A stretch of DNA of 64,000 bases from an uncultured Clostridia bacterium (GTDB taxonomy: Bacteria > Bacillota > Clostridia > Christensenellales > Aristaeellaceae). Made by a program: the position numbers and the translations under genes. Positions 47,449 through 55,361 of the stretch are shown piece by piece (position 1 is the first letter of the stretch; the number at the start of each line of letters is the position of its first letter). The notes beneath the pieces are model-generated. The model did not search any database. It had not been told where the DNA came from and saw only the letters and a list, made by a program, of their open reading frames with translations. The stretch is taken from assembly GCA_934647165.1 (NCBI GenBank), contig CAKUFA010000004.1, positions 1 through 64,000 of the forward strand, read 5' to 3'.

Positions 47449-48978
47449 ATGAGCAAGAAACCTAATATCGTGATTGTGATGAGCGACCAGCAGCGGGCAG
47501 ATCTTCGCAAGAGCCGTGGTTATGCACTGGATACCATGCCTTTTCTGGACAGCTGGGCAGAAAAGGGCGTTGATTTCGGCTGCGCCTACACGCCCAATCC
47601 TACCTGCATGCCTGCACGTGTGAGCATGTTCACCGGGCGCTATGCCTCCTGCCACCATGTGCGCACCAATCACAATGCCCGCGATGCTTACTATACCGAG
47701 GATCTGCTGGATGTGGTGAAGAAGGCGGGCTATCGCACGGCGCTGTGCGGCAAAAACCACTCGCACCACAAGGCGGAAGATTTCGATTTCCATGAAACCT
47801 GCGGCCATTTGGGCTATGAAGGGGAGGAAAACACCACCCCCGAAGAAATCGCCTTTGCGGACTATCTGTGCTCGACCAAGCACATGGAAATGCATCAGCC
47901 GTCCCCCGGCGGGGTGGAAGTGCAGCATCCTTACCGCAATGTTTCCAGCGCTTTGAAGTTCATGGATGAAACGCCGAGGGAGCAGCCCTTCTTTGCCTGG
48001 GTCTCCTTTGCGGAGCCGCACAATCCCTATCAGGTGCCGGAACCCTACTTTGACATGTTCCCGCCGGAAAGCCTGCCCAAGGTGACCGGACCGGAAGTGT
48101 TGGAGGGGAAGGGCGCGAGATACCCGTGGCTGCGAGGCGTGTGGGAAAAGGTGCTGGGCGATGATATCGAGCAGCGTATCCTTCGGGCACGCTCCAACTA
48201 TCACGGTATGCTGCGGCTGATCGATGATCAGTTCCGCCGCCTGATTGAAGGGATGGATGCGCGCGGCCTGACGGAGAATACCATTGTCATTTACCTGTCC
48301 GACCACGGAGATTATGTGGGCGAGTATGGGCTGATCCGCAAGGGCGCTGATTTGCCGGATGTGCTGACGCATATTCCCCTTGCCATGCGCGGGCCGGGCA
48401 TCACCGGGCAGGGCATCCGCAGCGATGTGTGCGTGAATATCGTCGACCTGCTGCCTACACTGTGCGAAATGATCGGTGAAGAAATCCCCTTCGGCGTGCA
48501 GGGCAGAAGCATTACCGGCATCCTGAACGGCAAGAATGATTATCCGTCGAAGGAATTCAGCGTCGCTTATTCCGAAAGCGGCTTCTCCGGCCTGTATTGG
48601 AATGATAAGGATGGCCTGACACTGCCGGAGGAAGGCGCCTGCCTGCCGGACTATTCCACCTTTGACTGCCTGAACACCTGGACACAGTGCGGCCAGGTGC
48701 GCATGGCGCGCAAGGGCGACTGGAAGATTCAGGCGGACATGCTGGGCACGGTGTATCTCTACAACCTGGCGGAGGATCCACGCGAGGTGCATAATCTGGC
48801 AAATGATCCGGCCTATACCGATGTGAAGGCAGATATGCTGCTGGAGCTGACCGCCGCCATGCTGCGTGCCAGCGATCTGCTGCCTGCGCCCCACTGGCGC
48901 TATCGCGTCAAGCAGCAGCCGAAGCTGTATTGGTTTGATGAAAACTATGTTTCCGGTGATCCAGGCGTTCGGAAATAA
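47449..48978 (+). CDS. Cys-type sulfatase (cytoplasmic)
   Basis: A 509-residue arylsulfatase-fold enzyme. The maturation motif is 'CMPARVSMFTGR' with Cys53, to be turned into formylglycine; the metal-site 'SDQQR' near the N-terminus and 'YLSDHGDYVGEYGL' are in place. There is no signal peptide, so the sulfated sugar must be imported before desulfation. The chosen ATG at 47449 is 8 bases after AAAGGA; the ATG at 47440 overlaps the permease stop. No maturase (anSME) gene is in the window. It is last in the operon, before a terminator. Confidence 0.93.
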   Translation: MSKKPNIVIVMSDQQRADLRKSRGYALDTMPFLDSWAEKGVDFGCAYTPNPTCMPARVSMFTGRYASCHHVRTNHNARDAYYTEDLLDVVKKAGYRTALCGKNHSHHKAEDFDFHETCGHLGYEGEENTTPEEIAFADYLCSTKHMEMHQPSPGGVEVQHPYRNVSSALKFMDETPREQPFFAWVSFAEPHNPYQVPEPYFDMFPPESLPKVTGPEVLEGKGARYPWLRGVWEKVLGDDIEQRILRARSNYHGMLRLIDDQFRRLIEGMDARGLTENTIVIYLSDHGDYVGEYGLIRKGADLPDVLTHIPLAMRGPGITGQGIRSDVCVNIVDLLPTLCEMIGEEIPFGVQGRSITGILNGKNDYPSKEFSVAYSESGFSGLYWNDKDGLTLPEEGACLPDYSTFDCLNTWTQCGQVRMARKGDWKIQADMLGTVYLYNLAEDPREVHNLANDPAYTDVKADMLLELTAAMLRASDLLPAPHWRYRVKQQPKLYWFDENYVSGDPGVRK

Positions 48979-48988
48979 AACCCATCGG

Positions 48989-49020
48989 GCGGCGCGCTTT
49001 TGCGCCGCTCGTTCTTTTTT
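48989..49020 (+). terminator. Terminator of the sulfated-sugar operon
   Basis: Stem GCGGCGC (48989-48995) with GCGCCGC (49002-49008), then a T-rich run. Confidence 0.85.
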
Positions 49021-49023
49021 GCA

Positions 49024-49052
49024 TTGACAGGGGTGCCTGCAAACGGTATAAT
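49024..49052 (+). promoter_or_regulatory. Promoter of the cobalamin transporter
   Basis: Perfect TTGACA (49024-49029), 17-base spacer, perfect TATAAT (49047-49052). The start codon is nearly 400 bases further on. Confidence 0.9.
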
Positions 49053-49063
49053 GAGGGCGACAA

Positions 49064-49275
49064 TCGAACAGCCGGTGTTGATGCGTAAACAGCGCGGCGC
49101 AGCCATGCTGCGTCATGGGAAGCGGATGGAATTTCCGCACTATCCCAGTAACCGTGAAGCGGATGCCGCAAAGCACGCGCAGGGTGAAATACCTGTGCAG
49201 TCACTGCCGTTTTGGACGGCGGGAAGGCGCGTTGCGGCAAATGAAGCCAAGTCGGGAGACCTGTCGGCGCCGGAT
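49064..49275 (+). promoter_or_regulatory. Cobalamin (B12) riboswitch
   Basis: A structured leader with the class landmarks in order: a GGTG/ATGCG 5' segment, CATGGGAAGCGGATGGAA and TTTCCGCACTATCCCAGTAA followed by CCGTGAAGCG (compare GGTGAAAATCC...CCCGCCACTGT), and near the 3' end AGTCGGGAGACCTG at 49250-49263 (compare AGTCAGGAGACCTG). A terminator lies downstream, so it should switch off transcription when adenosylcobalamin binds. The exact borders are approximate. Confidence 0.85.
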
Positions 49276-49366
49276 TCAATCAGGATTCCTCTGGGGATGG
49301 GAAAAGCGATGCGGCCAGGCATAACCATGGCTTATTTGCGCATAGAACAAATCGTTCGCGTGCTGT

Positions 49367-49400
49367 CGCCCTTCGTCCTTGACGGGAGGGGCGTTTTTTT
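49367..49400 (+). terminator. Riboswitch-controlled terminator
   Basis: Imperfect GC stem (49367-49377 with 49381-49393) followed by seven T, about 50 bases before the btuF-like start. Confidence 0.75.
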
Positions 49401-49450
49401 CACCCTCCATGGTTCGATTGTCAGACATCATTTCAAGGAGGGGTTTTTCA

Positions 49451-50368
49451 ATGAAGAAACTGGTTTCTGTTGTGCTGGCGCTGCTGCTGGCACTTTCCTG
49501 CGTCAGCGGCTTTGCTGAAGGCGCGCTGGAAGTGACGGACATGACCGGCCGCACCGTGGCGCTGGATGCGCCTGCCAAGCGCGTGGTGGCTATTACGGCC
49601 GCCAACGTGGAGGTGCTCTATGCGCTGGGCGCAGGCGACACGCTGGTGGGACGCGGCGAATACTGCAACTATCCGGAGGAGGCGCTGAACGCCCCTGCGG
49701 TGAAGTCCGGTGCGGAGCTGAACGTGGAAGAAGTGCTGGCGCTTCAGCCTGATCTGGTCATCATGGACACCATGGCGCAGACCACTGAACAGGTGGCTGC
49801 CCTGGAAAACGCGGGCTTGAAGGTCATCATCACCAAGGAAGACGGCATTGCGGGTGTATACGAGGCTATCGCACTCATCGGCAAGGCCGTTGGAAAGGAC
49901 GCCGAGGCGGATAAGCTGGTGGCGGACATGAAGGCGGCCTTTGACGAAATCGCTGCCAAGGCTGAAAACACCGGCAAGACAGTGTATTTCGAAATTTCCC
50001 CCCTGCAGTGGGGTCTGTGGACGGCCGGCAAGGGCACCTTCATGGATGAGATTGCCAACCTGTGCGGGCTGACCAACGTGTTTGCCGATGTGGACGGCTG
50101 GGCAAGCGTGTCCGAAGAGCAGGTGCTCCAGCGCAATCCCGATTACATTGTCACCACCAGCGCTTACTATGGCGAGGGTCCGACCCCTGTGGAGGAAATC
50201 AAGGGTCGTGCCGGCTGGGACCAGGTGCCGGCTGTGGCGGAAGATCACGTGTTTAACGCGGATAACGACGCGATCACCCGTCCCGGCCCGCGCCTGGTAG
50301 AAGCTGCGCAGGCGCTGCTGGATTTTGTGAGCGGCGTGCAGGACAGCGCAGAACAGCCTGCCGCATAA
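49451..50368 (+). CDS. btuF: B12 (corrinoid) binding protein, BtuF-type
   Basis: A 305-residue class III (two-lobed, helical hinge) binding protein with a signal peptide (KLVSVVLALLLALSCVSGFAE), 'VTDMTGRTVALDAPAKRVVA' and 'DLVIMDT'. The Cys at residue 17 is in a poor lipobox, so secretion by signal peptidase I is also possible. The upstream cobalamin riboswitch argues for corrinoid rather than siderophore as substrate. AAGGAGG precedes the ATG. A hairpin separates it from the permease gene. Confidence 0.85.
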   Translation: MKKLVSVVLALLLALSCVSGFAEGALEVTDMTGRTVALDAPAKRVVAITAANVEVLYALGAGDTLVGRGEYCNYPEEALNAPAVKSGAELNVEEVLALQPDLVIMDTMAQTTEQVAALENAGLKVIITKEDGIAGVYEAIALIGKAVGKDAEADKLVADMKAAFDEIAAKAENTGKTVYFEISPLQWGLWTAGKGTFMDEIANLCGLTNVFADVDGWASVSEEQVLQRNPDYIVTTSAYYGEGPTPVEEIKGRAGWDQVPAVAEDHVFNADNDAITRPGPRLVEAAQALLDFVSGVQDSAEQPAA

Positions 50369-50388
50369 AAAACACCTGAACATGCTCA

Positions 50389-50439
50389 GCGGGGAAGACG
50401 GCTTTCCGGTGCAGAAAGCGCTTTCCCCGCGCTTTTTTT
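50389..50439 (+). terminator. Attenuating hairpin between btuF and btuC
   Basis: GCGGGGAA (50389-50396) pairs with TTCCCCGC (50423-50430), followed by GC and seven T. Probably sets binding-protein excess. Confidence 0.65.
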
Positions 50440-50457
50440 CAAAAGGAGGCTCTTTCT

Positions 50458-51477
50458 ATGCAAAGACGGCGCCTGTTTCTTTGGCTGCTCCTGACGATCC
50501 TGTTGGCAGGCGTGATGCTCCTGTGCGTGTGCGTTGGCAGCGTGCTTATTCCCTTAGGGGAGACGCTGCGCGTGCTGGGACAGGCATCCTGCTCGCAAAA
50601 AGGCGCCGGGGTCACGGAGAGCATCATCCTCAGCGTGCGGTTGCCGCGGGTGCTGTGCGTGGCGCTGGAAGGCGCTTCACTGTCGCTGTGCGGGTGCGCC
50701 ATGCAGGGCCTTTTGCGGAATCCTCTGGCGGATGGGTCTACCTTGGGCGTGTCTTCCGGAGCATCCCTGGGGGCGGCGCTGGCTATTCTGTTTGGCTTTA
50801 CCCTGCCGGGATTTCCCTTAAGCGGTACCATGGTGCTGGCCATGCTCTTTGCATTTTTGTCTCTGGTGCTCCTTCTGGGACTCAGCTGGGCGCTGGATCG
50901 AAGCATGAGCACAAACAGTATCATCCTCATCGGGGTCATTTTCTCCATGTTCGTATCCAGTCTCATGAGTCTGCTGGTAACCTTTGCCGGGGATAGGCTG
51001 CGCACCATTACCTTCTGGACCATGGGATCGCTGGCTGCGGCAAACTACGGCAGCGCAGCGGTACTGGCAGGAATGCTGGTGCTGTGCGGCGGGGTGCTGT
51101 TGGCAAACGCCGGGGCGCTCAATGCCTTCACATTGGGGGAGGCGCAGGCGCTTCATTTGGGTGTTGCGGTTAAGCGCGTGAAACTGTGCGTGATGACATG
51201 CGTGTCTATGCTGGTGGGCGTGTGCGTGGCCATTGGCGGATGCATCGGTTTTGTAGGGCTGGTGACGCCACATATGCTTCGCTTGCTGCTGGGATCCGAT
51301 CACCGGCGGCTCATGCCGGCCAGCATGCTTGGCGGAGCGTGCTTTCTGCTTTTGTGTGATTTGGCTGCACGCACGGTGGTGCGGCCGGTGGAACTGCCTA
51401 TCGGCGTAGTTACATCGATAATCGGCGCGGTGGTGTTTGTGGTTATTTTTGCCCGCACAAGGAGGGGATGCGCATGA
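50458..51477 (+). CDS. btuC: FecCD-family permease, BtuC-type
   Basis: A 339-residue permease with about ten membrane segments. Family motifs 'RLPRVLCVALEGASLSLCG', 'MQGLLRNPLADGSTLGVSSGAS' and the cytoplasmic 'GFVGLVTPHMLRLLLGSDHR' are all present. It pumps the corrinoid across the membrane with the next gene's ATPase, whose start lies inside its last codons. AAAGGAGG precedes the ATG. Confidence 0.93.
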   Translation: MQRRRLFLWLLLTILLAGVMLLCVCVGSVLIPLGETLRVLGQASCSQKGAGVTESIILSVRLPRVLCVALEGASLSLCGCAMQGLLRNPLADGSTLGVSSGASLGAALAILFGFTLPGFPLSGTMVLAMLFAFLSLVLLLGLSWALDRSMSTNSIILIGVIFSMFVSSLMSLLVTFAGDRLRTITFWTMGSLAAANYGSAAVLAGMLVLCGGVLLANAGALNAFTLGEAQALHLGVAVKRVKLCVMTCVSMLVGVCVAIGGCIGFVGLVTPHMLRLLLGSDHRRLMPASMLGGACFLLLCDLAARTVVRPVELPIGVVTSIIGAVVFVVIFARTRRGCA

Positions 51478-52268
51478 TGCTGCAAGCAAACCACCTATCG
51501 GTCACAGTGGGGAAAAACCGCATCCTCACCGATGTGTCCATGGCGCTGGAAGAGGGGCAGTGGCTGATGCTGTGCGGCCCCAACGGCGCGGGAAAATCCA
51601 CGCTGGTGGCGGCACTGAGCCGCGCCATTCCCTGCGAGGGAATCGTGACCCTCCTGGAACGGCCGCTGCAAAGCTATCGCCCCAAGACGCTTGCGCAGCA
51701 CGTGGGCGTGCTCAGCCAAAACGTGGGCGGTATGGAGGCCTTCACGGTGGAAGAAGTGGTGGCCATGGGACGCTATGCCTATCGCCGGGGAATCTTTGGC
51801 ACGGCGGAGACGGATATGCCTGAGCGGGTGAACGCCGCCCTGCAAACCGTTGGAATGACGGAGAAGCGCAGGCAGAGTATGCTCACCCTTTCTGGCGGAG
51901 AACGGCAGCGGGCACTGCTGGCGCAGGCGCTTTGCCAGGATCCGGATGTGCTGATGCTGGACGAGCCTGCCAACCACCTGGATCTGGTCTATCAAAAGCA
52001 ACTGTTTGAGGTGATTGACCTGTGGCGGCGGCAGCCGGGCAAAGCCGTGGTGACGGTGGTGCACGACTTGTGCCTTGCGCGCCGCTGGGGCACCCATGCC
52101 CTGCTGCTTGAAGCGGGAAAAGTGATTGCACAGGGAAAGGTTCAGCAAGTGATGGATAGCCCGGAGATAAACCGCATCTGGAGGATGGATGTGGGGGAGT
52201 GGGTGTGCGAACTGGCAGATCCGTGGATGGCGAAAAAGGCGGAAAAAAGGCTTGACAGCATCCGATGA
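51474..52268 (+). CDS. btuD: ABC ATPase, BtuD/FecE-type
   Basis: A 264-residue ATPase with Walker A 'GPNGAGKST', Q loop, the signature 'LTLSGGERQRALLAQAL', Walker B 'VLMLDEPANHLD' and switch His in 'VVHDLCLAR'. It drives the permease. I chose the ATG 51474 (8 bases after AAGGAGG and overlapping the btuC stop) over the ATG 51468. The nagB promoter overlaps its last codons. Confidence 0.93.
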   Translation: MMLQANHLSVTVGKNRILTDVSMALEEGQWLMLCGPNGAGKSTLVAALSRAIPCEGIVTLLERPLQSYRPKTLAQHVGVLSQNVGGMEAFTVEEVVAMGRYAYRRGIFGTAETDMPERVNAALQTVGMTEKRRQSMLTLSGGERQRALLAQALCQDPDVLMLDEPANHLDLVYQKQLFEVIDLWRRQPGKAVVTVVHDLCLARRWGTHALLLEAGKVIAQGKVQQVMDSPEINRIWRMDVGEWVCELADPWMAKKAEKRLDSIR

Positions 52269-52280
52269 CGTTCCTATAAT
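52252..52280 (+). promoter_or_regulatory. Promoter of nagB
   Basis: Perfect TTGACA (52252-52257), 17-base spacer, perfect TATAAT (52275-52280). Confidence 0.9.
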
Positions 52281-52290
52281 GTACTTAATA

Positions 52291-52330
52291 CAAGCAGTGC
52301 TTGATGTTCGCTATATAAAGAAATAGCGAA
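52291..52330 (+). promoter_or_regulatory. Two inverted repeats downstream of the nagB start site
   Basis: CAAGC-AGT-GCTTG (52291-52303) and TTCGCTAT-N8-ATAGCGAA (52307-52330) lie just after the expected transcription start. They could be binding sites of a GntR-type N-acetylglucosamine repressor, or RNA hairpins. Confidence 0.5.
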
Positions 52331-52374
52331 TAAGACAACATAAATTGTATGTGAGTACTGGGAGGTGCGGTTTT

Positions 52375-53100
52375 ATGCAAATCTGTCGTTTTCATTCCGC
52401 AGAGCAGGTGGGACAGGCTACGGCTATGCTGCTGGGCGCGCAGCTGCTGCGCAAGCCGGATAGCGTGCTGGGATTGGCTACAGGCTCTACACCGATCCCG
52501 ACCTATCGGGAGCTGGTTCGGCTCTATCAGGCGGGGGTGCTGGATTTTTCCCGTGTGACGACATATAACCTGGATGAATATGTGGGCATCCCCGAGAATC
52601 ATGAATGCAGCTATCACCGCTTCATGAAGGATAACCTGTTTGGCCAGGTGAATATTCGCCCGGAAGCAACCCATGTGCCGGATGGCAACGCCCGCGACCT
52701 GCATGCAACAGCTGCTGCTTATGATGCGGCAATCCGCCGTGCAGGGGGAATTGACGTGCAGCTGCTGGGTATTGGCCGCAATGGACATATCGGCTTCAAT
52801 GAGCCGGCGGACGAGTTCGTCTACGGCTGCCATGTGGTCAATCTTACAGAAAGCACCATTGAGGCCAATAAGCGTTTCTTTACCTCGGTGGATGATGTGC
52901 CGCGCAAGGCTATTTCCCTGGGCATCGGCTCCATCATGGAAGCACGACAGGTGCTGCTGATCGCAACCGGAGAAGATAAGGCTGACGCAGTGGCTGAAGC
53001 AGTGAACGGCGATGTGTCACCGAAGGTGCAGGCATCCATTTTGCTGACCCACCGTAATGTGATTTTCCTGTTGGATGAGGCAGCAGCGAGTAAACTGTGA
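52375..53100 (+). CDS. nagB: Glucosamine-6-phosphate deaminase
   Basis: Turns glucosamine-6-phosphate to fructose-6-phosphate and ammonia (241 residues). 'LATGSTPIPTY', 'YNLDEYVG' (Asp67), the catalytic His138 in 'GIGRNGHIGFNEP' and the lid region are intact. It is the short form without the extra C-terminal part of the allosteric E. coli enzyme. Its partner nagA is not in the window. GGGAGG precedes the ATG, and a perfect promoter with two inverted repeats suggests regulation by amino sugar. Confidence 0.95.
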   Translation: MQICRFHSAEQVGQATAMLLGAQLLRKPDSVLGLATGSTPIPTYRELVRLYQAGVLDFSRVTTYNLDEYVGIPENHECSYHRFMKDNLFGQVNIRPEATHVPDGNARDLHATAAAYDAAIRRAGGIDVQLLGIGRNGHIGFNEPADEFVYGCHVVNLTESTIEANKRFFTSVDDVPRKAISLGIGSIMEARQVLLIATGEDKADAVAEAVNGDVSPKVQASILLTHRNVIFLLDEAAASKL

Positions 53101-53105
53101 TCTGG

Positions 53106-53416
53106 CAAAGCCAGACCAAGGAGACGCCGGAACGGGATTCGAAAGGGCTGAAAGCCCTTCGCAGGTCAAGGGCAGCGCCCTTGTGGGTCTGGGTAAAACC
53201 CAGAAACCCGCAGGCGAGTTTCGCTGAAGGCGAAAGAGCACAAAGCCAGACCAAGGAGACGCCGGAACGGGATTCGAAAGGGCAGAAAGCCCTTCGCAGG
53301 TCAAGGGCAGCGCCCTTGTGGGTCTGGGTAAAACCCAGAAACCCGCGGGCGAGTTTCGCTGAAGGCGAAAGAGCACAAAGCCAGACCAAGGAGACGCCGG
53401 AACGGGATTCGAATAG
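53106..53416. repeat. 135-bp tandem repeat (two full units and a partial)
   Basis: Units at 53106-53240 and 53241-53375 differ at 2 of 135 positions; a partial third copy runs from 53376 to about 53416. Each unit is a string of hairpins: AAGGGCTGAAAGCCCTT, AAGGGCAGCGCCCTT, CTGGGTAAAACCCAG and TTTCGCTGAAGGCGAAA. The period is divisible by three, so several frames stay open on both strands without being genes. It sits between the nagB stop and a terminator. Confidence 0.92.
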
Positions 53417-53453
53417 AACGAGGCGGTTGCTTCGCTGAAGCTTAAAGGGGATG

Positions 53454-53483
53454 GAAGACGGACGACTTTCGTCCTTCTTTTTA
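53454..53483 (+). terminator. Terminator downstream of nagB and the tandem repeat
   Basis: GGACGA (53460-53465) pairs with TCGTCC (53469-53474), followed by TTCTTTTT. Confidence 0.75.
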
Positions 53484-53486
53484 TGC

Positions 53487-53515
53487 TTGCAATCCGCTTT
53501 TTTGCCTGCTACAAT
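53487..53515 (+). promoter_or_regulatory. Promoter of the CBM9-like gene
   Basis: TTGCAA (53487-53492), 17-base spacer, TACAAT (53510-53515). Confidence 0.75.
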
Positions 53516-53539
53516 GGTGCCAAAAGGGGGAATGAAACG

Positions 53540-54157
53540 ATGACTCAGTATCATGTCCGGCATGTAGATCACATGGAAAATATCGACTGGCAATGCGTTC
53601 CTATGGCCGGCTTGACAAACTTTTTGTGGTTGGATAACGGTTTTTGTCCACCAACTTTTGCACAGCTTGCATGGACGAATGACGCGCTTGCAGTGCGCCT
53701 GTTTAGCCATGAAGCCCACCCTGTGCGTACGCTTACACACCACCAGGATATGGTCTGTATGGATAGCTGCTTGGAGTTTTTCGTTAATTTCATGCCTGTG
53801 CAGACAACGCAGTTCTTTAATTTTGAAGTGAACCCTAATGGAGCGATGCTTTCTGCCTTCGGCCCGCCGCGGGATGGAAGAACCCCCCTGGATTTGACAC
53901 ACTGGGCAAAAGAGATGCACATTACCCCTGTGGTGCAGGAAGGCCTTGGCTGGGGCGTGACGTATCAAATCCCGTGGAGGCTTGTGGCGGAATTTGAGCC
54001 GGGGTTTGTGCCTGAAAAAGATCGTGTGATTGTGGGCAACTTCTTCAAGTGCGGAGAAAATGCGCCGGTGCCGCACTATGGAACGTGGAACCGGATTGAT
54101 GTGGCGCAGGTGAATTTTCATCGCCCGGAGTTTTTTGCACCGTTGATTTTTGACTGA
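53540..54157 (+). CDS. CBM9-like carbohydrate-binding protein
   Basis: A 205-residue single-domain protein of the carbohydrate-binding module 9-like (CBM9_2/DUF1083) group: 'DSCLEFFVNFMP', 'FNFEVNPNGAMLSAFG' and 'YQIPWRLVAEFEP' are its typical strands. No signal peptide and no attached catalytic domain are seen, so it stays in the cytoplasm. What it binds is unknown. It is placed after nagB with its own promoter. It starts at the ATG 53540 after GGGGGAATG. Confidence 0.75.
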   Translation: MTQYHVRHVDHMENIDWQCVPMAGLTNFLWLDNGFCPPTFAQLAWTNDALAVRLFSHEAHPVRTLTHHQDMVCMDSCLEFFVNFMPVQTTQFFNFEVNPNGAMLSAFGPPRDGRTPLDLTHWAKEMHITPVVQEGLGWGVTYQIPWRLVAEFEPGFVPEKDRVIVGNFFKCGENAPVPHYGTWNRIDVAQVNFHRPEFFAPLIFD

Positions 54158-54440
54158 GAAGTGCCGCCGAAGCTGTGAAGTTTTTCGGCGAAGCAGGGTA
54201 CTTTTCTGTGGGAAAAGGTTGATTGGATGATGGCTATCAGGCAAGGAAAATGAGCTGCGGCCTTACCTGGTTGTTTATCGGTTGATAGAGTGTGGCAAGC
54301 TGCGGTAACTGTTGGAACCGTGGAAGGAAGAGTAAGCAAACGAGGGAAGCAGCGAGTGAGGAAGGCGAAAGGCTTTTCTCACTTTTTGTTTGAAGGAGAG
54401 CATGCAAGGGACGAAGGCGCGCTTCTTTGCGTGGTTTTGG
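54158..54440. other. Intergenic gap after the CBM9-like gene
   Basis: No gene is supported on either strand. A terminator is present (54356-54387: GTGAG...CTCAC with G-T pairs, then TTTTT). The rest is unassigned. Confidence 0.55.
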
Positions 54441-54469
54441 TTGCTTCATGAAGGAAAAAAGAGTATAAT
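54441..54469 (+). promoter_or_regulatory. Promoter of the NAGPA-Nudix pair
   Basis: TTGCTT (54441-54446), 17-base spacer, TATAAT (54464-54469). Confidence 0.75.
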
Positions 54470-54500
54470 GGAACATCATGGCAAGATAGGAGCGGGCGGA

Positions 54501-55361
54501 ATGAAGCGGTTGATTGCAGTGCTGTTGTTGATGGTGAACCTGTTGGGAATAGCGACAGCGGAAGGTGCAGGGACGGAGCAGGAACATACGGCGCATGCCC
54601 CCATCGCTTCCGCTTTTGGAGCGGACGGGCTGAGCTATGATGACGGCACACTGCAAATCCGCATTGAGAAAGACCGCGCCTATGATACGAACATCTATTA
54701 TGCCTATGTGACGGTGACGGAGGCAAGCCAGCTGCGCACGGCTTTGGCGGGCAAGTATCCCTCCAAAGCCGTGCGGCCAGTGAAGGATATGGCGCAGGAG
54801 AATAACGCCGTGCTGGCGATTAACGGCGACTATTTTTCCTATCATCGCACAGGCGTGGTGGTGCGAAATGGTGTTATCCTGCGCGAACAGCCCGTAGCCA
54901 CCCGCGATACGCTGATTATCGACGAAAACGGTGATTTTACCATCCTGACCAAGAATACCCGCAAGGAGTGGGAAGAGTATCGCGATGGCGCGGTGCAGGC
55001 TTTCTGCTTCGGCCCGGGACTTGTGGTCAATGGGGAAAAGCAGGTGTTCAAGGCAGGGGACAAGGTGAGCTGCGGTGCGCCGACCAAGGCACAACGATTG
55101 GCCATTTGCCAGCTGGACACAAAGCAGTATCTGATTATTGCGACGGAGGGTCCGGAGCAGGAGAAGCAGGCGGGACTTACTGCGGCGGAATTGACAGAAC
55201 TGATGCTACAAAAGGGTGTGCAGCAGGGATACAATCTGGACGGCGGCTCCTCGGTGACGCTGCTGCTGGGCAACCAACGCATCAACGCGCCTGAATCCAA
55301 GAATCGGAATGTTGGGGATATTATTTATTTTGTGACACTGCAGGAGGATGATGGCAAATGA
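54501..55361 (+). CDS. Secreted phosphodiester glycosidase (NAGPA-like)
   Basis: A 286-residue exported protein with a signal peptide (KRLIAVLLLMVNLLGIATAEG) and the phosphodiester glycosidase domain (formerly DUF2233): 'NNAVLAINGDYFSY', 'GPGLVVNGE' and 'YNLDGGSSVTLLL'. The family in vertebrates removes GlcNAc from phosphodiester-linked glycans; bacterial ones act on the envelope or exopolysaccharide (inferred). A second NAGPA-domain protein lies two genes on. The ATG 54501 has a GGAG site; the ATG 54390 would hide the promoter and signal peptide. Confidence 0.88.
   Translation: MKRLIAVLLLMVNLLGIATAEGAGTEQEHTAHAPIASAFGADGLSYDDGTLQIRIEKDRAYDTNIYYAYVTVTEASQLRTALAGKYPSKAVRPVKDMAQENNAVLAINGDYFSYHRTGVVVRNGVILREQPVATRDTLIIDENGDFTILTKNTRKEWEEYRDGAVQAFCFGPGLVVNGEKQVFKAGDKVSCGAPTKAQRLAICQLDTKQYLIIATEGPEQEKQAGLTAAELTELMLQKGVQQGYNLDGGSSVTLLLGNQRINAPESKNRNVGDIIYFVTLQEDDGK

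Noticed and set aside
53097..53438. 113-codon plus-strand frame and the matching minus-strand frame over the tandem repeat
   Set aside because: They stay open only because the repeat period is 135 (a multiple of three). There is no ribosome site or independent support.
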